This document shows positions 1-6,804 of a stretch of DNA of 10,000 nucleotides, piece after piece. The notes under the pieces are model-generated. The model was not told the DNA's origin. It worked only from the letters and a program-made list of their open reading frames with translations, and searched no databases. A program made the position numbers and the translations under genes. The stretch's first letter is position 1; each line of letters opens with the position of its first letter. This DNA is from Neocallimastix lanati (nom. inval.) (taxonomy: Eukaryota > Neocallimastigomycota > Neocallimastigomycetes > Neocallimastigales > Neocallimastigaceae), in contig JACVTC010000012.1 of the NCBI GenBank assembly GCA_016946835.1, forward strand, positions 1,655,001 to 1,665,000, written 5' to 3'.

Positions 1-158
1 TTAGCATCTACATTAGTACTTGCAGTTTCAGGTTCATCACTTTTTCCAAATGAAAATAAACCTTTAATCAGGTTAATTAATGCCATTATTTGTGGTAAGA
101 ACATTATGACAAGTACAGTAATCACAACTAATATAATACCAGTTATTATCCATAATTT
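1..158 (-). CDS. syntaxin exon 8: membrane span and tail (partial)
   Basis: The acceptor is CAG. The exon starts KLW and a hydrophobic run (IITGIILVVITVLVIMFL) follows, which is the C-terminal anchor. At least 31 more residues follow it, first amphipathic (IMALINLIKGLFSFGK), then acidic and polar (SDEPETASTNVDA). The frame is still open at the window edge, where the last complete codon is GCT followed by AA. The true end is unknown. Confidence 0.88.
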
Positions 159-273
159 CTGTTAATTATTAACAATTTAATATAATAAAATATAAATAAA
201 AATAAAAACAAAAACAAAAAAAACATAAAAAAAAAAATATATATATATATATATATTATATATACAAAAAAAA

Positions 274-313
<40 letters not shown>

Positions 314-315
314 TA

Positions 316-351
<36 letters not shown>

Positions 352-914
352 TTAATAAAAAAATTTAATTTTATAAAAAAATTTTTTAATTAAATTTTTA
401 CCATAACTATATTACTACAATACCTTTCTACTCTTTTTACGGATTTCAATAGCCCTTGTTAATTCTTTTGATGCTTCTTCTACATTATATTCAGCTGTAT
501 CTACATTTTCTTCTATTACATTAATGGTTTCATTTTGTGTGATTAACATATTATTCATATCTTGGAAAAGATCACATAATTCCTATTAATTAAAAGAAAA
601 AAAAAAATATTAATACATATATATATATATTAAAAAAAGATTTTTAAGATTAGTTTATTTACTATAAATATACAAAATAATTTTTTTTTTTTTATAAAAA
701 AAAAAAAAAAAGAAAAAAAAAAATAATTTCTTATAACAACAAATTACTTACATTAATGGATTGATTAATTTGTTCCATTTGATCACGCACTTGTTTAGCT
801 TCATCATACGCTGATTTTGAGCCACTTAACATGGAATACTTTTTTTTTTTTTTGTTTCAATCAATTATATATAATTTTTATAATAATTAATTTAGGTTTT
901 TATTAAAAATTATG

Positions 915-1000
<86 letters not shown>

Positions 1001-1336
1001 TTTATGATTATTAATATTTTCATTATCTTTTTATTATTATCAATATTATTATCATTATTTCTATTTTATTAACAATTATTATTTCAAAAAAAAAAAAAAA
1101 AATTAAAAATAAAAAAATTATAAAAAATAAAGAAAAAAAAAAAAAAAAAAAAAAAAAGCATACTTGTAATGAACCACCTGGATGATTATCTGCATATCTT
1201 TCTGCCTCCTCTCGTGAAGCATTCTTATGAACTATTATAATATAATTTTTAATGGATTAAATATATATTCATTTTTAGTATTAATAAATCAATAAGAATT
1301 GTTATTAAATTATTATTATTATTATTATTATCATTA

Positions 1337-1373
<37 letters not shown>

Positions 1374-2725
1374 TTTTTATTTTTTTATCTATTATTATTA
1401 ATATTATTTTATATTAAAAATGTTATATTTACCAATTTGATATTGTCTTATTATTTTATTACGGCCTTGCTCAGCATATCTCTTTCTTTTTTCATTATAA
1501 GAATCAAAAACTTTCTTAAGATTATTGGATGCATTATTAACTAAACTTAAAACCATTCTTTTATCTCTTGGGTTACTTATTCTTTCACCTTCCGCTTTTA
1601 TTCCTTTTTAATTTAATATATATATACATAATTATTAACATTTTTTTTTTTTTTTTATTATTTCTTAGTATCGACTATTCTTTTAATATGAATAAATTTT
1701 ATATATATATATATATATTTTTATTTTTATTTTTTTTTTTTTCTCCATTATCAATATTATTATTTACTTTTTAATTGATTTGTAATTTTTTGTATTTCTC
1801 CTGTTACACGTTCTTCTAATTCTGAAATTCTTCTTGCATTTTCTGCATTTTCAGCTCTTCTGACTTCATTATAATTTCTATTATACAATGAATCAAGTCT
1901 ATCAATATAATTCCATAATGATTTTATATCAGCATTTAAATTATTAATCTATAAAATAAAATAAATTATTTTTTTTTTTTCAAATTTGTAAATTTATTTA
2001 TTTTTATATAAATTTATTTATTGATTCATTTATTATTGATTTATAAATTATAAATATATATATTTGAATATAAAATAAATAAATAAATATAAATATAATA
2101 TAATAAATAATTTAATTAATGAAATTTGAATTAAAAAATTTAAAAAAAAAAAAAAAAAAAACAGTTTATTTATTATTAATTTATTATTTAAAGTATTTAT
2201 ATAAGTATATATATTTATAAAAAATATAGTATATAAAACCTACTCTTCCAGAATATTGACTTGAGACGTCATCTCTGCCTCCATCTCTTGTTGAGGAAGA
2301 ATTATATCCATTATCACGAGTGTATGCTCCTCCATAATTGTTTGTGCCACCACTACGCTGACTGCGATGACCGTTCTGACTGTATGGACTGTTTTGACTG
2401 CGTGGACTGCGTGGACTGTGTTGACTGGGTTGACTGGGTTGACGACTATGTTGACTATATTGACTACGTTGACTATATGCCCCTCCACGACTATTATTAG
2501 AACGGCCATAGTTGTCATCATATTGACTATCATTTATTTTATTATATCCCTGATTTCCCTATTTCATAATAAATAAAGATATTATTAATTATACATATAC
2601 ATATTTTACTAATATGTGAAAACTTTTTTCTTTATTAATAATTTCTTTAAAAACAATTAAAAAAAAATAACAATAAATAAATATATAATATATACCCTTA
2701 ATTCTGTTAAACGATCTCTATACAT
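1..2725 (-). CDS. syntaxin, plasma-membrane-type Qa-SNARE (8 exons, C-terminus cut by window edge)
   Basis: Joined exons are 2696-2725, 2244-2558, 1768-1948, 1433-1603, 1164-1231, 752-838, 424-582 and 1-158, giving 389 residues so far. The protein has an N-peptide (1-10), a Ser/Gln-rich linker (11-115), an Habc-type helical domain (about 116-250), a SNARE helix (about 278-337) and a membrane span (about 340-358). Gln300, in LITQNETI, sits at the expected zero-layer position, which makes it a Q-SNARE. The patterns NELCDLFQDM and NVIEENVDTAEYNVEEA match the Qa class. Qa-SNAREs of this type pair with SNAP-25/Sec9-like and VAMP proteins to fuse secretory vesicles with the plasma membrane; the target membrane is inferred from similarity. 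The start is fixed by an in-frame TAA four codons upstream (2738-2740) and an A-rich context (aaaATG). Odd points are the long linker and a tail of at least 31 residues after the membrane span. Confidence 0.93.
228..349. repeat. compound A-run/(TA)n repeat in syntaxin intron 7
   Basis: An A run followed by (TA)n and a single C occurs twice in a row, then a third A run. This looks like tandem duplication of a block of roughly 50 bp inside the 265-nt intron at 159-423. Confidence 0.8.
424..582 (-). CDS. syntaxin exon 7: SNARE motif core
   Basis: This exon has 53 codons, phase 0 at both ends, and starts ELCDLFQDMNNMLITQNETI. It carries the heptad layers and the zero-layer Gln (residue 300), and ends in the basic stretch EIRKKSRK that abuts the membrane. 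The acceptor is TAG and the donor is AAG|GTATTG. Confidence 0.93.
752..838 (-). CDS. syntaxin exon 6: pre-SNARE helix
   Basis: This exon has 29 codons, phase 0 at both ends, and reads YSMLSGSKSAYDEAKQVRDQ followed by MEQINQSIN. It is the entry to the SNARE helix. The acceptor is AAG preceded by an uninterrupted A run (T840-853 on the plus strand) instead of a pyrimidine tract. The donor is AAT|GTAAGT. Confidence 0.88.
917..1001. repeat. (TTA)n microsatellite in syntaxin intron 5
   Basis: About 28 uninterrupted TTA units lie within the 325-nt intron at 839-1163, the longest intron of this gene in the window. The rest of that intron is A- and T-run sequence. Confidence 0.95.
1164..1231 (-). 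CDS. syntaxin exon 5: Habc-SNARE linker
   Basis: The exon completes a Val codon (G+TT) and encodes 22 codons, with SREEAERYADNHPGGSLQ. This corresponds to the T/S-EEEA-type linker that separates the Habc and SNARE regions in syntaxins. The acceptor is TAG and the donor is CAA|GTATGC (phase 0). Confidence 0.88.
1310..1371. repeat. inverted trinucleotide repeat in syntaxin intron 4
   Basis: (TTA)n at about 1310-1331 is followed, after a few bases around tcatt, by (TAA)n at about 1336-1371. The two arms are complementary over more than 20 bases and would fold into a hairpin in the pre-mRNA. They lie between the donor and acceptor of the intron at 1232-1432. Confidence 0.85.
1433..1603 (-). CDS. 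syntaxin exon 4: second part of Habc domain
   Basis: The exon completes an Arg codon (A+GA) and encodes 56 codons, including NPRDKRMVLSLVNNASNNLK and YNEKRKRYAEQGRNKIIRQY. The second stretch matches the end of the Habc region. The acceptor is AAG after a short A run, and the donor is ATT G|GTAAAT (phase 1). Confidence 0.9.
1768..1948 (-). CDS. syntaxin exon 3: first part of Habc domain
   Basis: This exon encodes 60 codons plus one base, starting INNLNADIKSLWNYIDRLDS and continuing as a charged helical segment (EVRRAENAENARRISELEER). That is typical of helices Ha/Hb of the syntaxin autoinhibitory domain. The acceptor is TAG and the donor is AAA A|GTAAAT (phase 1). Confidence 0.88.
2244..2558 (-). 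CDS. syntaxin exon 2: Ser-Gln/Ser-Pro-rich linker
   Basis: This exon of 315 nt (105 codons) is phase 0 at both ends, with acceptor TAG and donor AGA|GTAGGT. It encodes a polar, disordered-looking segment rich in Ser, Gln, Arg, Asn, Gly and Tyr, including repeated S-Q-x and S-P-x triplets (for example SPRSPRSQNSPYSQ). It contains no helix of the Habc domain. Its codons (CAC, CCC, CGC, CCA) are richer in G+C than those of the other exons because of a nonamer repeat. The opposite strand and other frames are open only because of that repeat. Confidence 0.85.
2352..2474 (-). repeat. nonamer coding repeat in syntaxin exon 2
   Basis: About fourteen imperfect 9-nt units of the form AGTCAANNN or AGTCCANNN encode S-Q-x and S-P-x triplets. 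One unit is changed in the middle (AGTCGT CAACCC). The length is a multiple of three throughout, so unit gain or loss would not break the frame. Confidence 0.85.
2696..2725 (-). CDS. syntaxin exon 1: N-peptide
   Basis: This 30-nt exon encodes exactly ten residues, MYRDRLTELR. The DRL..LR pattern matches the N-peptide by which animal and many fungal syntaxins bind Sec1/Munc18 proteins. The donor is AGG|GTATAT in phase 0. The intron that follows runs 2559-2695. Confidence 0.85.
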
Positions 2726-3282
2726 TTTGTTTGAATATTATATTGTTATTTGAAGTATATATTACAATTAATTAAATATCTTTGTATATTTTTATAAAAG
2801 ATATTATCTCTATAATTTTTTTTTTTTTTTTTTTCTTTGAATATTCTATATATTTTGGATATATTATTTTTTTAATTTCTTTTAGTTTTAATTATATTTA
2901 TAAATATATATGTTTTTTTTTAAATAAAATGTTTATTATATAAAGAATGATTTTTTGGTATTAAAGTAGTTTGGTATTTAAATACTGAATCTTTTAAAAT
3001 TTATTATAACTAAATGAGAGTTTTTTTTATATTAATATATTGTAATACTTTTGTTTTCATCATATTAAATTATTGATAATATTTATATATGTATTATTAA
3101 TATGTTAGTATATTTATATATTGTAAATAATTTAATAATAATAATAAAAAAAAATAAGCATACATATTAAATATTTTTTGAAAGTAAAATATAAATTAAA
3201 CCTTACTTAATAAAAAACTTCTAATTTAAAATAAATATAATTCTTCCTTACTTATATTCCTTTAAATCATCACTTTTCTATT

Positions 3283-3324
<42 letters not shown>

Positions 3325-4045
3325 TAATTTAATAAAAAGAATAAAATGAAGAGTTTTTGGGTTATTATTTCTCTATTTTTTTTTTTATTTTTTTATTTTT
3401 ATTTTTATTATTATTTTTTATTATTAATATCAAATTTTTATTTACTTTTTTTTGTTATATTTTTTAAACTTTTTAAGGATATTTAAATTAATATTATCTA
3501 TCATATTATATATTATTCAGTACAATTCAATTTAATATAAAACTATAAGACTAAATTTTTGTACAACAATAAAAAAAATAAAAAATAATAAACTTTTTTA
3601 AAATATAAATAAAAAAATATAAAAAAATAAAAAAATAAAAAAATATATATATATATATATAAAACTATTTATTAATATTTTAAATTTCTTTTTTTTTAAT
3701 ACTAATATGAATTAGTTTCATTTTACATGAATATATTATAAATATATTATTTATTTATTTATTTATAAAGATTTAATAATATTCCTTTTGGAGTACTAAT
3801 TAAATTTTTTAAATGCATGGATGGATTAATATTTAGGATTATTTAAAGTATTTGTATTTCACAGGTAATAAAATGTGCTAATTTATTATTTTATTTTCAC
3901 AATTCGTATATTTTATGACAAAAAGTAATTATTAAAAAATAATTATTATTACGAATTATTTTTCTTTTTTTTAAAAAAAAAAATTAGATAGAATTTAGAT
4001 AATTAAATAAATGGTAATGCATAACAGTAGATTAATAATACTATA
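2726..4045. other. syntaxin upstream region, no gene seen
   Basis: This is low-complexity A+T-rich DNA that should hold the syntaxin promoter and 5' UTR. TATA-like strings are everywhere, so none can be singled out. Notable tracts are T9 joined to A31 (3281-3320) and (TA)n near 3643-3660. I found no exon-like segment on either strand. The stretch 3780-3920 is slightly less repetitive but unrecognised. Confidence 0.6.
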
Positions 4046-4457
4046 GAATAAAATAATAATTAATGAATTAATAAATAATAAATAATAGAATAATAAATAA
4101 TAACAAGAGTATTTAATAATAAATAAATAAATAATAAATAATAAATAATAAATAATAAATAATAAATAATTGAATAATAAATAATAAATAATAAATACTA
4201 ATAATAATAAATAATAAATAATAAATAATAAATAATAAATAATACATAATAAATAATAAATAATAAATAAATAATGAATAATAAAAAAGAGTATTTATTA
4301 ATAAATAATAAATAATAAATAATAAATAATAAATAATAAATAATTAAATAATTGAATAATAAATAATAAATAATAAATCATTGAATAATAAATAAAAAAA
4401 AAGTTATTTATTGATAAATAATAGTGAATAATAAATAATAAATAATAAATAATAAAA
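4046..4457. repeat. TAAATAA-type heptamer minisatellite
   Basis: About 400 bp is made mostly of 7-bp units (AATAATA in one register) with some 4- and 3-bp variants. The array is interrupted by related blocks AAGAGTATTTA at 4105 and 4287 and a variant near 4401, which gives it a loose higher-order structure. One strand carries nearly all the A excess. Confidence 0.9.
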
Positions 4458-4763
4458 ATCTAGAACATTTAAATTTTGAACTTTTTTTTTTTTACGACTT
4501 TTATTATATCATATTTTAATAAAAAAAAAAAAAAGAATAATAATTATAATCTAAATTATGTTACATTTATATGTGTTAATGTATACTACAATATATGGAT
4601 CATATAATATAATTCATAGTAACAGTTTTAATTATAAAATATTGAGATTAAAAAAAAAAAAACAGGTACCAAATGATATTAATTAAATTAGTACTAATAT
4701 TAATTTATAATATAATTTATATTATATAATAATTTATATTTATATTATATTGGTATATCAATT

Positions 4764-4913
4764 AAATTTTATATTTAATATACTTTTTATTTTATTTTAT
4801 TTTATTTTATTTTTTTGAAATATACATCAAATAAATTTTATATTTAATATACTTTTTATTTTATTTTATTTTATTTTTTTTGAAATATACATCGATTAAA
4901 TTTATATTAAATA
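4764..4913. repeat. 69-bp tandem duplication with partial third copy
   Basis: Copy 1 starts at 4764 and copy 2 at 4833, each with AAATTTTATATTTAATATAC, then (TTTTA)n, then TTTGAAATATACATC. The two copies differ in the number of TTTTA units and a few bases. A partial third copy starts at about 4894. Confidence 0.85.
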
Positions 4914-4977
4914 AGGTTTTAATCTATTTTGATTTGTTCATTTATTATCAAAAAAATTTTTTTTTTTTTTTTTAAAA

Positions 4978-5337
4978 CTGTGATTAACAAGAGGCCCTCC
5001 ATTCTAAATAAAGCTAATAGGATTAGATATTTCCTATAGGCCGTTTTATACGTAGAACTTTTTTTTTTTTCAATGATCGATCTCTTGAACCGTTATCGAG
5101 GGAAAGGAATAATTTCACGAATCCTCTTATCGATCATGTGCTCCCTACGCCATCAATTATATAGTCAAGTGAAACAAGAATACTTACCATGGCAAGTGAA
5201 TACCCTCTTCATTTATAGGGGAAAACACTATGGAAGGATGAAAATAGCCTCATATAAATTCAGAAAGTGGTCATGGGGTCGTCCAGAAAACTTTGGTGTG
5301 TTTGGTCCCTAGTACTAATCACCAGGATAAAAAACTG
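4978..5337. other. G+C-richer island of unknown nature
   Basis: Positions 5081-5320 hold 95 G+C in 240 bases (about 40%), against almost pure A+T on both sides. The ends are imperfect inverted repeats: CTGTGATTA at 4978-4986 against TAATCACCAG at 5316-5325, with one extra base in the right copy. Internal inverted repeats include ATGATCGAT (5073-5081) with ATCGATCAT (5129-5137) and a short hairpin at 5283-5296. A T12 run (5059-5070) interrupts it. A plus-strand frame stays open from 5040 to 5312 (91 codons with the stop); its ATG at 5073 begins a 79-residue product that I do not recognise. It could be a structured non-coding RNA gene, a decayed mobile element or an orphan gene. I cannot decide between these. 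Confidence 0.5.
5073..5137. repeat. 9-bp inverted repeat forming an arm within the island
   Basis: ATGATCGAT (5073-5081) and ATCGATCAT (5129-5137) are perfect reverse complements. Between them a smaller nested pairing is possible (TCG..GAAA with TTTC.CGA, about 5096-5120). An RNA from either strand could fold into one extended arm. Confidence 0.6.
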
Positions 5338-5363
5338 GAAAGATTATTTATCATGTAATAATT

Positions 5364-5490
5364 TAATTAAAAAAAAAATAATTATAATAAATGTATTATA
5401 TCATTCTAATTAAAAAAAAAAAATAATTATAATGTATTATATCATTCTAATTAAAAAAAAATAATTATCATTAATGTATAATAATAATCT
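5364..5490. repeat. 41-43-bp tandem repeat, three copies
   Basis: Units begin at 5364, 5407 and 5448. Each has TAATTAAAA, an A run, TAATTAT and then ATGTATTATATCATTC or a diverged form of it. The first two share the longest match and the third has decayed. Confidence 0.8.
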
Positions 5491-5526
5491 AATTAATAAT
5501 TAATAATTAATGATTAATTATTAGAT
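5487..5526. repeat. imperfect palindrome ATCTAAT...ATTAGAT
   Basis: ATCTAAT at 5487-5493 pairs with ATTAGAT at 5520-5526, and the intervening AATTAAT-type sequence is also self-complementary. A similar element lies at 6333-6363. Confidence 0.6.
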
Positions 5527-6332
5527 ATGAATGAAAATAAATATAAATTTGTATTTAAATTATTTTTTTAAAAAAAAAATATTGTGTAACATTATTCTTT
5601 ATGAAATATTTAATATTAATAATATCTTAATTTATTATTATTTACCTTCCTATTTTGATTTATCTGAATTATTAATATCATTTATTTACTTTTATAAATA
5701 ATTTATTTAGTATCTATTAATTTTATTCTTTAAATATCTCTATTATATAATAATTTAATCCTATATTAATTCCCAACTTTTTTTTTTTTTGTATTTTATT
5801 ATTGTATTTCTTTATATATTTATTATCATAATTTATTATTAATTATCAATCATAAAAATTTCTATTGTGCTACACTAAATGATTTTGTACCACCCTATTC
5901 CAAATTAGAAATTGATGATGAAATTAAAAAAAAAAAAAGTTACTAATTTCTATTAAGTAATTATTGATTACTTTGAATTTTTTCTAAATTATTATTTAAC
6001 TGATTTATTATTATTTTAAAATTCTAAAAAATATTACAAAGAATGGACTATTACCAAATATTATTATTTAATATTAACTATTGATCAAATATTAATTTAG
6101 ACATTTAAAGGAATAATTTTTTTTTTTTTTTAATATTTTTGCCAAATGATTAGATTATCATTTAATTAATATTTAATAAAAGTATTCATCCCTCAAGAGT
6201 TATTGTTGTACCTAATTCTGGAAATTAATTATATTATTAAATTATTGAACTGTTTTTTATTAAACAAAGAATCATTATTGTAATATTTTTAATTTTAAAA
6301 AATTAATATATATAATAAATTTATGATATCAA

Positions 6333-6363
6333 TCTAATAATCAACGATTAATTAATTATTAGA
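6333..6363. repeat. 9-bp inverted repeat TCTAATAAT/ATTATTAGA
   Basis: The perfect arms at 6333-6341 and 6355-6363 are separated by 13 bases. The core resembles the palindrome at 5487-5526. Confidence 0.6.
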
Positions 6364-6462
6364 AAGGAATTAACATCAAATACATTTATTAAACAAGGCA
6401 TATTAGATTATTTGAAATTACAAATATTGTTTATTGTTTATATTATTTATTATAAAATCTTA

Positions 6463-6520
6463 AAAAAAAAAAAAACTCTTTTTGATTTCTTTTTTAGAAA
6501 TTAAGAGTTTTTATTTTTTT
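6463..6520. repeat. long imperfect hairpin
   Basis: AAAAACTCTT (ending 6480) is the reverse complement of AAGAGTTTTT (6503-6512). Just inside, ATTTCT (6485-6490) pairs with AGAAAT (6496-6501). The flanking A and T runs could lengthen the outer stem. Confidence 0.65.
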
Positions 6521-6679
6521 TAACTTTAACAAAATCTTTACTAGGAAAAAATTAAAAGAAAAACTAGAAAAGTTTCGATCAATGATTTATTCATATCAAT
6601 CATCGTATTATTAGATAAAACCATTATAATAATGGATAAAACCCAATACAATAACCGATTGACAACTAATTATTAAGAT

Positions 6680-6768
6680 ATAATAAAAAAAATAATATAT
6701 ATATATATTTAGATTTAGATTATTATGTATTATCAAATAAATATTGAATATCAAATTAATATATTTCT

Positions 6769-6804
<36 letters not shown>

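Larger units (their letters stand above)
5844..6680 (+). other. possible decayed coding sequence (unrecognised)
   Basis: Short patches less A+T-rich than their surroundings read as ordinary-looking peptides in plus frames, but no two join. Examples are CATLNDFVPPYSKLEIDDEI at about 5865-5924, IHPSRVIVVPNSGN at about 6183-6226 and RKELTSNTFIKQGILDYLKL at about 6361-6420. The stretch 6540-6680 is open in other frames. Stops and long A+T tracts lie between them and I found no convincing splice pairs. It may be the remains of a gene, or chance. I cannot name a family. Confidence 0.15.

Noticed and set aside
1568-1774. Plus-strand open frame rich in Phe, Leu and Ile
   Set aside because: It crosses syntaxin exon 4 in antisense and the T-rich intron 3. 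Its composition is only that of T runs.
2240-2576. Open frames on both strands across syntaxin exon 2, rich in TVxTV or DCVDCVD
   Set aside because: They are other-frame readings of the 9-nt coding repeat. The true frame is fixed by the flanking exons and splice phases.
4046-4457. Telomere-like or CRISPR-like array
   Set aside because: The units lack G/C and resemble no telomere repeat. There are no unique spacers. It is a simple minisatellite.
5076-5092. tRNA B-box-like GGTTCAAGAGATC on the minus strand
   Set aside because: There is no A box at the right distance, no cloverleaf, and no T run after it on that strand.
5316-5325. Yeast-type branch site TACTAAT followed by CACCAG on the plus strand
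   Set aside because: No upstream donor and exon pair fits. The string is better explained as part of the inverted end of the island.
4978-5330. RNase P or MRP RNA
   Set aside because: A closing helix and GAGGGAAAGG hint at it, but the other conserved blocks are missing. A T12 run within it would stop RNA polymerase III.
5180-5340. U1 snRNA gene
   Set aside because: Only the first nine bases and the approximate length agree. The conserved loop sequences (such as ATTGCACTCC) and a clear AATTTTTGG-type Sm site are absent.
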